Positions 44,561 through 56,299 of a DNA stretch of 64,000 nt are shown one piece after another. Position 1 is the first letter of the stretch. Every line of letters starts with the position of its first letter. Location: contig JAJEKV010000028.1 in assembly GCA_021234155.1 (NCBI GenBank), positions 8,570,134-8,634,133 of the forward strand, given 5' to 3'. This DNA is from Isoetes taiwanensis. Its lineage: Eukaryota > Streptophyta > Lycopodiopsida > Isoetales > Isoetaceae. The notes below the pieces were generated by a model. The model was not told the origin of the DNA. It searched no databases and worked only from the letters and a program-made list of their open reading frames with translations. The position numbers and the translations under genes were made by a program.

Positions 44561-47500
44561 GTAGCCTATAGAAACCTAAGAATGTTTAAAGTCACCGTCA
44601 TTTCCACCACGTGCCACGTGAGACAAGAAGCCTTTCGTAATTTTTATGGATATGTGAAGTACACATAATTTTGCTTCTCCTAGAATGGCCTGTGCCCTAC
44701 AACCGAAACCCTAAGGTCACGATCCAGGCCTCGGCCACCTTAGCCGGGTAGGTTAGACATACTCATGGTCGCCGATCAACTTTAAGATGGGTTGTTCTAC
44801 GCACCGGGATTGCTATGGGTGCTTAATTAATGGATATTGGCAAATACGACCTCATTGTTGGTATGGAATTTTTAGCACGAAAAGCCAATATAGATATGGT
44901 GAAGAGAGAAGTTACCTTCAACGCAGCTAATGGAGCCCGCCAGAACGATAAAAGATGAACCATTCAACCCTATCATGCGCCTATGTCCACCCGGACAGCA
45001 GAATATAAAGCTACACGCTAGCAAAAAGCTCCTCTTCGTTATCAGCCTTTGCTTCCATTGAGTCGATGTTAAGCATAAGTAATTGACACCTTGCCGGCAG
45101 GGATTGCTAACCTTCTCCGAGAATTTAGCGATCTTTTTCCAGATCAGATTCATAAGCTTCCTCCTTTCAGAGGGGTGGAATGTGAGATCGCTCTAGAGCC
45201 CGTACTAAGCCTACCAAGAAGGCCCCGCAACCGTATGAGTCCCCCAGAGTTGGCGTGAGCTTAAGAAGCAACTTCGGAGTTACTAAACCTAGGTTTCATT
45301 CGCCTAGTGTTTCTCCTTTTTACGCCTCTATCCTTTTTGTTAAGAAAAAGGATGGCTCCTTGAGGATGTGTATTGATTATAGGCAGCTCAATAAGCACAC
45401 CATCAAGAATCGATATGCTTTGCCTAGGGGCGATGATCTAATGGGTTGCAAGGGGCCAAATATTTCTCAAAGATTGATTTACGCCCCGCTACCATCGATA
45501 AGGATAAAGGAGGAGGACATCCATAAATCGCAAGACGAGATATGGGCATTATGAGTTTACCGTTATGCCTTTTTGATTAACTAATGCTCCCGCAACTTTC
45601 ATGCGGTTGATGAACGACGCCTTCCGCCAATACTTAGATGACTTTGTTGTTATTTTCTTTGACGACATTCTCATCTATAGTAAAACTTTGAAGGAGCATG
45701 AGCAACATCTTAGGTTGGCCCTACAAAAGCTCGACGTCATCGCTTTTTGCCAAGTTTTCAAAGTGCAAGTTTGCCACTCCCAAGGTGGATTACTTGGGAC
45801 ATATTATCTAAAAGCAGAGGGAATTGCTACGGATCCAACAAAGATAGAGGCGAAGGGATTGGCCTATTCCTGTAATGTTTTAAGTCAGGAGCTTCTTGGG
45901 ACTAGCGGGATATTATGGAAGTTTGTTAAAGATTTTGCAACCATTGCTGCACCTCTTACCGATCTCACAAAGCACGAGAAGGTGAAGGATTGGATGGAAC
46001 ATTGGAGAACCAAAGTCCGTGATGGGTTTTAAGCTTAAGGATGCTTTAACGCCAAGACCGGGCCCTCACGCTGTTCGATCCCGGAAAAGGACAAACTAGT
46101 AGCAACAGATGCTAGTAAGATTGCTACCGTGGAGTCCTAATGCGTGAGGGGAAGGTTATTGCCTATGATTCAAAGAAAATGAATGACACTAACAAAGAAT
46201 ACCCTACCCATGATCGTGAATTGTTAAGAAGCTATCCGCAAGCCATGGATTTGGAGACATTACCTTCTTGGTAGAAGATTTCAGCCGGATACGGATCATC
46301 GAGTCTCCGCTATTTATCCACCCACCCAAATCTCAATCTCCGCCGAGAAGATGGATGGAATTTCCGGAAGAATATGACTTGAGATTATGTATAAGCCGGG
46401 AAGCACAACCGGTTGCGATGCGTTGTCACGCCATCCCTTGATAACCCGAACCCATTGTAACGCAATCTCCACGCCACCGCTGAGTTTGGAAAGCAAATAG
46501 AGCAGACCTTAACCACGCATCCGTAGTTCTCGGAGGTTTGGGGTAGTTTGAGTAAGGAAGCACGCGACGGACAAGGAACGCGAAGTTTTCCGTTCGTATA
46601 AGAAAGAAGGCAACTTGCTATATTACAAGGATAAGTTGTGTGTACCTGAGACCTCAGGAGTACGTAAGTTGATTCTCCATGACACACACAACAGCCCTAT
46701 AGCTGGACATGCAAGTTTTATGAAGACCTACTTTAAGATCCGCTCCAGCTTATTTCTGGCCTTCGATGAAAAAAAGGATATTGCTAGATACATTAAGCAG
46801 TATCAGGTATGTCAACAGACCAAGGCTGAACAATTAAGGGTTCCAGGAGAGTTGCAACCTCTGGATGTGCCCAACGCCAAGTGGGAAGTCATCACCATGG
46901 ATTTCATTGTGGGCCTTCCACGTACTCTCCGTGGATATGATGCGTTAATGGTGGTAGTCGACAAATTGTCGAAAATGGCTCATTTCTGCCATGTCGCACC
47001 ACCCGATACCGCCTTCGATACCGCTTCTACTATTTGCCAAGGAGATCTTGATACACGGAATGCCACGGGTGATCGATCCCAGCGGGGATCCCAAATTTGT
47101 AAGTGCATTTCGAAAGATTTCTTTTGCCACCATACGCACCAAGCTTGCTATGAGTACGCATATCATCCTCAAACATATGGTCGATTTAACGCACTAATCG
47201 CATTATAGAGGATATGTCGCTGGGTTATGTGTGGAGTAAGCAATCACAGTGGGCTGACTATATTTATCTGGTCGAGTTCGCCTACAACAGCATGAAGCAG
47301 GAATCTTCCAAGATGTCTCCCTTTATGATAAATTATGGTTATCAATGTCTTACTCCAGACACATGGCATAACCCCGTTTCTAAAGTGGAGGTTTCTCAAC
47401 AACTCCTCTTGGAGATGCAAGCGCTAGTCGAATAAGTTCGTGGTTATTTATTAGCTGCACGTAGTCGTCAGAAGGGTGTAGCTGATAAGCACAGAACCCC

Positions 47501-48023
47501 ACGCGTTTTCCAGGTGGGTGAATCAGTTTGGCTTAAGATTAAGGTAAAACAAGCCAAGCTTAAGATTGGCAACTGCAAGAAGTTGGCACCCAGATGGGCT
47601 GGACCGTTCAAAATTACTGAGCGTGTTGGAGAGCAGGCATATCGCTTGGAATTGCCGCCCCGCTTGAAGATCCACAAGGTCTTTCACGTGAGTCTTCTGA
47701 AACAACACACCCCTGATCCAGAGGAGGTTTTGGATACCCCAACCCTCCTAGAAATGACAGAGGAGCAGTTGGAAATAGTGCCTGAAGCTCTTCTTGATCG
47801 TGCTTATAAACAAACCAGAAGGACTCAAATGTTGCAATACTTGGTTAAGTGGAAGCACCTACCAGTTGAGGATGCTACTTGGGTGATGAAGATAGACCTT
47901 GACAAGCACTATCCGGACTTCATGCGGGAATCTCAAGGCCGCACCATCAACGATGCTATCAACCCCGCACCCGGCGGTAAGCTTGGAAGCTTGATTGCCA
48001 AGAGTAGCGCTCTAGAGGGGTAG
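44561..48023 (+). pseudogene. pol: pol: protease, RT, RNase H, integrase, chromodomain
   Basis: The protease C-terminus is YDLIVGMEFLARKANIDMVK (44,834-44,900); its active-site DSG/DTG is not visible. RT (about 45,115-46,030) shows [31 protein letters not shown] and the catalytic FFDDILIYS. RNase H (about 46,080-46,470) has WIWRHYLLGRRFQ and EIMYKPGSTTGCDALSRHP. Integrase (46,560-47,460) has HDTHNSPIAGHASF, then QYQVCQQ, in which the first zinc-binding Cys is Tyr, then WEVITMDFIVGLP with a catalytic Asp. A GPY/F module (RWAGPFKITERVGEQAYRLE) and a chromodomain (LQYLVKWKHLPVEDATWVMK, 47,836-47,895) close the frame at 48,023. The last 500 bp is one open frame. Frameshifts lie mainly in RT, RNase H and mid-integrase, often where CAG or CTG appears to have become CG. 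Confidence 0.9.
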
Positions 48024-48610
48024 ATGCATCGTAGATAATAATCGTTACGATGATGAGATCACCTTTGTGTTCTCTAGGACGTGTAAAACCGTCAATGTTG
48101 ACCTGACCACGACTTGCTACGAGAGCATATAGGTGATAGACTGCATTCATCTCGGCTACAATGGGAACTTGACCATTCCCTATGCTCCAATGAGCTGCAA
48201 ACCATAGACATGATAGGTTCCCTCGTAGATAGAGTTTTTTTTTTTTTTTTAATTATAAGGGGGTGGTCCCTTCAACCACAATCTAATTATATATACTGAT
48301 ATACTGACATGTGCAGGCCAGTGAGCAGTACGTGACCTGCAGATGTTAGAGGGTTGCTGATGGCCCGAACTCTTCAGTTTCATTTTGTCTACACGTCTTG
48401 TTTTGTTGCTACTCTGATGTTAGTATTGGACCTCGGTCCTTGAACTCTTTTTGATTTGGATAATCATGTGAACCGTGACTTGATTGCTTAAACTGTTTTA
48501 AACTTTCAAGTTTTAATATATTACTTTCTGAAATAAGGATTTTCCTTCCTTCATAATGTCATTTACTACAATTCTATCTAACCCCAATGCTGAGGACAGC
48601 ATTATTTCTA

Positions 48611-48622
48611 AGGAGGGGAGAA
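48611..48622 (+). promoter_or_regulatory. Polypurine tract, element A
   Basis: AGGAGGGGAGAA directly precedes the TGTGACG start of the 3' LTR, the expected position and composition of the plus-strand primer. Confidence 0.9.
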
Positions 48623-50295
48623 TGTGACGTTCCAAGTATTTATACGGCATATGTATAAATATATTGACACGTCACCCGGTATAGATACGCCACCATGGGG
48701 TATGGTAACCTAGCTAATTTAATCATTAAGGATAATAACCTATAATTAAGGAACTAATATTTAAAAGGGATAATTAGGCTAATTATGGTTTGGAAAGGTG
48801 CCACTTGGCCAAAATCGATTGGCTAGCATGGTGATGCTACTTTGGACCATTAAGGTGGATCACCACCTCCCATATCAGCCACAATTCACCTTGAGCGGTT
48901 GAGCGCCACCCTTGTGACCCAGAGCCGAAGGCCACCTTGAGCTTGATTGAGCCACCCTTGTGACCAGAGCTGAGCGCCACCTTCAGCAGTTGAGCGCCTA
49001 CCTTGTGATTGAGCTGAGCGCCACCTTGCCCAAGTACTTGCACCTGTGTGATCAGAGCTGAGCATCGAGTTTCAGAAGGATGGAGGCACCAAACGATAAC
49101 GGGTCAAGCAGGAATACAGGTGGGTGGCTAGTATAGGCTGATATTCTAGGGTAGCGCCCCTATTGGGCACTTGTTGTGTTGTTTTGTCTGTTTTCTCTGT
49201 GTTTTACTCGTAGGGACTAACCCTTGGTTGTAAAGGTAAGTTCTCTGTATATGCTGATTCTGGATTTGCTCTCAAAGGATGGATTGATAGTTCTTTGCAT
49301 AGCCTTACTCTGGAAATGGGGGAAATAAGGGGGGTAGAGACCTCTGAGCTCATGTATGATAGTATGCTCCTAGATAGAGCCCTGTAATATTCCCATTAAA
49401 TGCGGCCTGTGTACAAGAGACCATCGGGTCGTAGATGCTATGGTCTGGCTTGGCACCAGAGAAGGGACACAGTGGTGAAGTGGGGGTGGGGTCTTGCACG
49501 AACATAAAAGGCTCCCCGAGACTCCTAGTGGTGAGCTAGGCCCGATAGCCGGTCACGAGGGCCGGGTATGGGTCTGACACTCCCCGTATGGGGCACCATG
49601 CACTTTGAGTAGATTTAGGGTGAGTAAGTTGGGTATGGATGCGGGGGTCGCTGATGTGGCACGTATTCTCTAGCTCACAATGGAACCACTGTGATCCTGG
49701 AAGGGGACGCTTCCCTGACCTGCCTCATCGGACCGGGGTGTCATGAACCCTGGAGTAGGCTCAGCAGGGTGATACCTCGAGCCTGCGTCTCCGGAAGGCT
49801 ATAGCGAAGCCATAGCGTGATTCGACCCATCTGCAAAGTGTGCACAGGAGGGGCGGATGGAGTGGACAACCCTAGCCGATGTTCTATGCCAGCCAACGCC
49901 ATGTTAAGATTCGGTCTGCTGATCTCTTGAGACCTAGCCGTCAGTCGATCCTCACTGGAGTCTGAGCCGGGGTAGAACTATGGGTTTGGGGTGTTTTCTT
50001 AGGTTTAGATGCATATTCTTTGCCGTTGGTGTTTGGATGGATGCGCCACCCTTCGTGGTGGTTATTTATATGCGATTTATGCTGTGTGCTAACCCTTGTA
50101 TTCACGCTTCCGCGACGTAGGAGCCCCATTGAAGGCGTGGGCCGAATGACCCCTTCGTGTCCTTCTTTCGGGCATCATATTATAGATGGCCCGAAATAGA
50201 CGGAGGGCCCTGCTCATGGCAAGTTGGTCGCCATGGGAGGGGAAAGTCCCCGTATGTATACGGCCGAGGGTCGTATATACTCGGGGAGCGTCACA
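48623..50295 (+). repeat. 3' LTR of element A
   Basis: 1,673 bp bounded by the perfect inverted heptamers TGTGACG and CGTCACA. It is related to the LTR of element B (58,470-60,070) through blocks such as AGTATGCTCCTAGATAG and GCACCATGCACTTTGAGTAG, so the two elements belong to one family. Confidence 0.95.
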
Positions 50296-50517
50296 CTTCC
50301 TCTTCTCTCAGCAGTACCTTATTCTCTTTGATTTGTTTCCAGGCAGGGGAGGGGCTTCTTCCTGCTTGGTTTGGCCAATTTGGCGTTTCTTTCATGCTGT
50401 GGCATGCCCTTTCTCGGCCTTGGCTCTTCTTTAGCCTTCATCCTGTGACCTTCGTCCTTGATTCTAGTTTGTTAAGGAAGTTCTCTGGTATTCGGGCGGT
50501 TTGTTGGTTTCATGCGA

Positions 50518-50574
50518 GCCCCATTCTAGAATCCCATCGATCCGAGACATCGGATCGACATTCTAGAATGGGGC
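50518..50574. repeat. Nested perfect palindromes
   Basis: The outer arms GCCCCATTCTAGAAT (50,518-50,532) and ATTCTAGAATGGGGC (50,560-50,574) are perfect inverted repeats. Between them CGATCCG (50,538-50,544) and CGGATCG (50,551-50,557) pair around a six-base loop. The right half also occurs at the left flank of element A. Confidence 0.9.
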
Positions 50575-50671
50575 GAGCATGCATGTCTTGCATGCATGCA
50601 TGCGGCGCATGCCCTTTCTAGTTGGGAGTTCGCTATTTTAGGGCGGTTCTCGCATCAACGCCTCATCGGGC
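50531..50671 (+). repeat. Repeat unit right of element A (empty site)
   Basis: Second copy of the 36,892-37,034 unit. It runs on without interruption into CTTCCTCTTCTCTCAG, the sequence that immediately follows element A at 50,296, so it shows the pre-insertion arrangement. Confidence 0.8.
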
Positions 50672-50977
50672 GCTTCCTCTTCTCTCAGCAGTACCTTATT
50701 CTCTTTGAACCCACCCTCCCCCCCTTCTTTGTTTATTGTATTTGTCGCCTGGCACGCGTGACCAGCCCCTCTATTTGAAGAGGTTTTTTGTTTTTTGTCG
50801 CGTGGCATGCGTGATCAGCCCCTCCACTCTGGGAGGTTTGTTTTGTCTCGTTTTGTTGTGTTGGTTGTGTTGTGTTGGTTGTTGTGTCTGGGAGGTTGGC
50901 GAGCGGCATCTGTTTCGACTTCTCCATGCGTGGGTTTTTGGGAGTGATTTCTATGCCTTACGTTTGTCCAAGCCCCT

Positions 50978-51058
50978 TGCCGAAGGCTTATCACTAGAGT
51001 TTTTCCTCGAAAACCCGAAAGGGCGGGGTTTTTTAATCCCGGTGATAAGCTTTCGGCA
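50978..51058. repeat. Long hairpin, 17-bp arms
   Basis: TGCCGAAGGCTTATCAC (50,978-50,994) pairs with GTGATAAGCTTTCGGCA (51,042-51,058) with one mismatch. The loop holds a smaller C/G-rich inverted repeat (AAAACCC and GGGGTTTT). It could be a tiny inverted-repeat transposon; no target duplication was evident. Confidence 0.8.
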
Positions 51059-53029
51059 GGTACACCAGCCATACATCTATTAGCATTGTATTTTTTGGGG
51101 TCCAAATAATATAATTGGATTTTCCCTTTATTCGTGGGTAGTTCGCATGTGTGCGGCTACCCACTGTCCACTATTGTAGAAAATCTGCTGAGATGAATGA
51201 GAAGCCTATGGGCGGTTTGTTGGTTTCATGCGAGCCCCATTCTAGAATAGGCAAATAAGACATAAATGTTACTGTGTACTTTTTGGTCATAGATACGCTA
51301 TTGATTGTCACAAGTTTTGAGTATTCTGTATACGCGTAGAGGGGGCGGGGGAGGGGGGGGATCAGAAACGAAAGGATCGTGCATATTTCAGGCTGTTTCA
51401 ACTTTTTTTTTTCCCTTGCAGGATCTAAACGGCTTTATATCCATTGTGTTTTCCAGCATACCAATCTTTTTGGCCCATATCTATACATATTTTTATCTGT
51501 CGTGCTTTCTTAGGATTCCTCTGACACCACCGATAATTCTGGCCTCAACCTTCACTATACACATCATGCTTACCTTTTAAAAGAAAAAACCCAGCACGTC
51601 TTTGCAAACTACAAGAAAGTGCTCAAATTTTACCATTTTTTTATTACATGCAGAATATGCCTTGTAAAGATTACCTCACAATGCATCTCTGACACTTCCA
51701 TGCCGTGTCAATCTATCTATCTATATATAATAATAATGGCGTTTTATGATAGTTTGTGCGCATTTTTGGCCATTGGATTGAATAGATGGTCGAGATGCGA
51801 TTTCTTTTTTTCCATGAGCAGTTGGGCCTCCGGATGTGGCGTCATCTTGTACGTTGAATTTTTTAACTTATTTTCATCCGTTGATTTTGGCGGTTTTGCT
51901 TGACGTTCTGGCTCTCTTCTTCCCGGAAATAGGCACTGCTTCATCTTCTTCCTCTTGCCACGATCATCCTTCCTTCTAGGCAGGATATTTTTGGTTTCCT
52001 TTTATTCTTCTTCTTTACAATGTGCACGGGTGATGCCTCTTCACGACCCGGAGAATCGAGCAACATATGCAAAACATCTCAATGGCAAAAGTTCTTCGTG
52101 TAACGAAATTGTGGGCACTCATTCCGCCAAAATATTAGGGCTGGTGGTCTGGGAGGCTTGCCGGATCGTAGCTAGAAGGTCGGTCGGCTATGGCAATGTA
52201 AAGAAATACCTCATCCGGTATTTATTAGGGATTGTGTAAAAGAGGAAGCACATTCTCAACTTTAAAATGTTATTTTCAGTATCGGACGAGGTTTTATTTA
52301 ATGCAATTGGCAAAAGTGCCATGTCAAGTTCTCGGTCATTCTTTCCAAACGTGCAACCAATAATGCTTCTAAGAAGCATAATCCCGAAAATACTTAGTGG
52401 CAAGATAAATTGGTAGGACTCATGGAAGTACAACCGGTGGGACTCATGAAGCAAATTGCCTATAATCCGTATAGGAACTTTCCTACCTATGCCCTTAATG
52501 CTCTTCTCAAGATCATTACAAAGATGTACTTCCAGACACAATATAGCTCCCGACCGAATGAAGTGACAAGGGTTAAAGAATTGGAACCTAAGATTGGTAT
52601 TAAGGTTTCAATACCGGAGCACCTTTGAACAAAGCATATGATGTACAATGAATTCTTTTTAAAGAACAAGGAATCTGCGACCAGGATTTGTTGAAGGCAT
52701 TTTGTTAAACCACCTTAAGGTGCTGCTCATCCGCTTGAGGAAATGGACAAGGAAATTTCAGATTGTTTTACGCTTAAGGCTCATGATGTTGAGAAATCTA
52801 TAGTGCGGTCATCAAGTACTTTATTAGCTCCTCCTCCCACCCCTCTTTTCTATATCTCGTTCTATATGTAAGCTCTCACTAAAGGTGAATGTTCTTGTAG
52901 TGTGTCTAAAACCCTTTTTGTCTCTTAGAACCGCAAAATCTTACGAGATTGTGGATGCATATTTTTATTTTAAAATTTGGGATATGTTCAATCATCATAA
53001 TCAACTCAATGCTAAGGTGTAATGACAAG

Positions 53030-53665
53030 AAAAGATTAGAGAGTTAAAGGTGGAGCAGGATGAAGAAGAGAGGTTTCAGTGTAGATCTTAAACAGGCCAT
53101 GCAAACAGAGCTTAGGTATACATTTTTCTATTTTATTCTTTGTTGATGTTTAGTCTTTTGTTGCTTATATTGTGGGCACAATGCAGGTAATGACACTTGA
53201 TTTGCCTCGACATAGGGACCACTCCGGATACATGTCAACAACAACACCGGACATAATTTTCCAAGCATAAAGAATATATAGGATGGAGTTGTGAATGAGG
53301 TTGGCAAAGGTCTACAAAGGAAGTTGGCCAAGTACAATTGCTTTTCAATGTAGTCATTCGTAGAATGATGTATGGCTGTGCTTGTTAGTAAGTTAATTTT
53401 ATAAGATCTGTCTCACTATAATTATGCATGTTATATATTCCGCCTTTTGGGCTGATGAATGCCGCTTTCCAAATCATTATGGCGTTTGAGAAGTTTCATT
53501 GAAGAAATGCGATCCTCTTCAAGCATCAATCATGCCCATGTTGTTGACGCTCCTTGCATTGTTTGTGGGTTAAAGGATATTTTCCTTAGGAAGAGTTCTG
53601 GTTTAAATGTATCGAGAGCAGAGCCTGTGGCCCCGACAGCTTGCATGCTCCAAATGAACAGCTAA
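53030..53665 (+). pseudogene. Captured piece of ubiquitin C-terminal hydrolase-related gene
   Basis: Three exon remnants occur in order. At 53,046-53,115 is RELKVEQDEEERFQ followed, after a one-base shift, by DLKQAMQTEL. At about 53,283-53,365 is NEVG..., then KYNCF and NVVI. At 53,459-53,665 is SLWRLRSFIEEM, then HVVDAPCIVCGLKDIF and SRAEPVAPTA. This matches the order in plant ubiquitin carboxyl-terminal hydrolase-related proteins (the DUF627/DUF629 family), where the acidic DLK helix precedes the peptidase region with its YNCFLN and QSLW motifs. In true UCH/USP enzymes the catalytic Cys lies in that YNCF region; the plant relatives are thought to be inactive. The piece is cut off after VAPTA and has frameshifts. 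Confidence 0.7.
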
Positions 53666-53934
53666 GGGAGACAATCGTGCCAAGTGCCAAGGCATATCCT
53701 TCAGAGGATGGAGGATTGCAACCATTACTTCAGACTACTGGAAGAAGCGTGTCATTTGATATACATTACTAGGTATGAAAAGTCAAGCTTCGGATATGAT
53801 TCCTTCTTGTTCCTTATTGTAATTGATTTGTTTCTTTGTATCTGCAGCTGGTGTAAATGATAATGAAAAGCATGCACCTGAATCAGCTGATATACTTTAT
53901 AAATAAAAACTCTCCTGACATGTGAATAGGTAGC

Positions 53935-54050
53935 ATAATAACAGGGGTTTTTTTTTATGTTTTTGTACGACTTTTACTAAGGTTTTTCTATGATTTCGGT
54001 GTTGTATTTGATGAGGTGTACTAAATAGTATTTTTAGAGTGCGCCCATTC
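53935..54050 (+). repeat. Dispersed repeat R1, copy 2
   Basis: Related to 5,405-5,530; see there. It sits between the hydrolase-related piece and the heat-shock piece inside the Helitron. Confidence 0.7.
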
Positions 54051-54244
54051 AATGGTCATATGAGTGTTCAGTATTATTCCAAATTGAACATGCAAGGCTA
54101 GAGTAATATATTTTAGGGTTCTTTGCATCTCTGCCTCTGTTTAGGGTCTATGGCGGTCTGGCCCGGATCTGTGCCAAGGAGGTCTGCAAAGAAACCAAGG
54201 AGGTGCCAAGGAGGTGTGAAACCAAGTTCATCGACACCTTTTAG

Positions 54245-54523
54245 GATCCATTTGGTTACACAGATTTTGACAACTCTGCTTCGTCCAGAATAGCCGCTCG
54301 GAATGCTCAGAATGGTGCAAATACATGCGCAGACTGGTTAGAAACCTCCAGATCTCATGTCTTCAAGGTCGACATGCCAGGAGTGAAAAAAGAGGACATG
54401 AAAGTGGAGATTGAGGATGGAAAGACTTTGCAGATTAGTGGAGAGCGAGAACAAGCGCAAAACAACAAGATGAATAAGTGGCACTGGCTGGAACAGGCAT
54501 TTGGCGATTTCTTAAGAATGTAA
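54245..54523 (+). pseudogene. Captured fragment of a small heat-shock protein (Hsp20)
   Basis: An open frame of 92 codons reads DPFGYTDFDNSASSRIAA, then CADWLETSRSHVFKVDMPGV, KKEDMKVEIEDGKTLQISGE and WHWLEQAFGDFLRM, then stop. This is the N-terminal half of a plant cytosolic small heat-shock protein alpha-crystallin domain: the DWxET-HVFKxDxPG strand, the KKE-xVEIEDG strand and the LQISGER strand are in order. In full-length relatives the WHxxER strand continues with a FxRRFRLP segment and about 50 more residues; here the frame ends at a stop right after that point, so the dimer-stabilising and C-terminal IxI parts are missing. No start codon precedes it in frame. Confidence 0.88.
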
Positions 54524-56299
54524 CTTTGTAGCTTTTGATAATTTATAAGTAAGGGGAGTGTATTCTTAAGGAGCAGGGACAGAGATTCGGCTACAGCTTC
54601 CTTTTGTTCCATTTTCCAGTATGCATTAACAACAAGGACATCCGAGGGTTTGCACGCAGGCAACCAGGCTGGCTTGTTGCAAGCTAAGGGTTTTGCAGGC
54701 ATCCAGGCTTTGCAGGTTTAGGAGACTGGGTTTGGGCTAATTTGGACTTGAAAAGTGTGGTTGTAATGATGGATGTCTTTTAACTTGCAAATCTAGTATA
54801 TACGAACTCTTGCAAGCAGCTTAGGACAGGGCAACAGCAGCCATTGTGCACCATCTTAAGCTTAGGACAAGGCAACAGCAGCATGTATACAGTGTGCAGC
54901 ACAGGGAAAGATAATAAGAAATATCTTCTTTTGTTCGAACTGCTTTCGTTCAGTTGCTTCTTATATTGGCTCCATTGTTGGCACAATTTTTCTTGTCCTC
55001 TTCATGGTCTGCATCATTCAACTTCGATTTGGATCAGTGCATTATGAAGATACTTGGGCTACTTATTGCACAAACATTCTATTTATCCATGCCCAGGAGG
55101 GTCCAAGAGCATTTTTCCTGCACAAGGATTCTATTTATCAATGCTCAAGAGCATTTTTCCTGCACCTATGTCTTGCTTCGATGCTACAACAAAACGAATT
55201 CTCACTAGGGTAATGCTTTCGCCATTGGAAGATGCATATTTCTCTTTTTCTTTTTAAAAGTTCTTAGTGCTTGCATCCCAGCATAGCATTGTAGGTCTTC
55301 TATTTTGGATAATAATATATTTTTAATTTGGATGGTAATGTATGGCAGTCATCAACAGATCATGTCGCCCTGATTTCACTTTGCCATTCTTATATGGCAA
55401 CTACATTGCAGCTGATTGGAGTCAGTTCTTGTCATTTCGAGGATCAAATGGCAACAATCTATGCCATTGACCTGCATAAACATTTCTTATCAGGTATATA
55501 TGGCCATAAATTCTCCTAGAATGACAAGTCGTACGAGGACATGATGGGTTAACTCCCGTAAACATGCTCTTATTATCTTCTTACAGTGCTCTTGTTATCT
55601 TCCTGTTCTTGTCATCTTCCTGATGCACAGTTTATGAACATCTAGACTTAAGAATGGCTACTAGTGTCTTCATGATATATTCTTGTTTTCTCACCATTCA
55701 AAATACCTTTCTTTGTTGATGTCTAGTATAAAGGCGCAAGTGCCATTTATTAAATGGTTTTCAACTTAAGTATGATTAGAAGATGTTTAATTGTGCTAAG
55801 GCAGTTGTTTACTTAGCTAAGACTGTGCCATGCATAAAAACAAAGAGGTGTACCTTATATTGTTGTGTAATGCTAATATCTAGCATGTACGCTTGGATCA
55901 TGTTCTCATATATGCATTTTCAGATTTGTACCATTTCTCATGTGGAAAAGCTTATCCGAGCTTTGATACTGTCAAATTCTAGCACAACTTGTTTATATAT
56001 TCACCATGCTTAAGCATAGCAAGCTCCACATGCACCAAACAAACCATAAGAGCACTAACTTTGCTCTGAAAAGAAAAATATCATCAACATTGTTGTTGCA
56101 AGATTTCGATGTGTTCAATTCTAAGAACGTGTTCTTGTTTTAATGATTACACAAAACATACTCATACTTTTTTGCATTGGAAATAATTTGTTTGTCTTGA
56201 TGTTATTGTGCTTCGTAGTAATTAATATTTAGGCCCATAAAGTTTACCTATGTTTGCTTTAGTTAGGGCCTGAAGGGCCCAATTTTTTTTTTTTAATAT
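54524..56299 (+). other. Helitron interior, no gene recognised
   Basis: Contains a tandem duplication near 54,815-54,885 (CTTAGGACA(A/G)GGCAACAGCAG) and another near 55,075-55,165 (GCATTTTTCCTGCAC with GATTCTATTTATC). Frames are short and unassigned. Confidence 0.45.

Larger units (their letters stand above)
37035..50295 (+). mobile_element. Ty3/gypsy chromovirus with histone H3-like ORF (element A)
   Basis: A complete LTR retrotransposon of about 13.3 kb. In order: 5' LTR, Met-tRNA primer-binding site (38,742), ORF1 with a histone H3 fold, ORF2 (acidic, unknown), ORF3 (unknown), gag with a zinc knuckle, protease remnant, reverse transcriptase, RNase H, integrase, chromodomain, polypurine tract (48,611) and 3' LTR. 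Integrase after RT and the C-terminal chromodomain place it among chromoviruses. Extra ORFs before gag are known in some plant Ty3 elements (for example Ogre), but those lack a chromodomain. Frames are broken in many places. It is inserted into a repeat unit whose second copy (50,531-50,671) shows the empty site. A CTTCC target duplication is possible but the left edge is blurred. Confidence 0.92.
50296..51711. other. Spacer between element A and Helitron, repeat-rich
   Basis: It holds a duplicated 36-bp segment (CTTCCTCTTCTCTCAGCAGT.. at 50,296 and 50,672), a 37-bp direct repeat (GGCGGTTTGTTGGTTTCATG.. at about 50,494 and 51,211), nested palindromes and a long hairpin, annotated separately. 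No convincing gene was found. The frame at 50,736-51,083 runs through T/G-rich low-complexity DNA. Confidence 0.6.
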
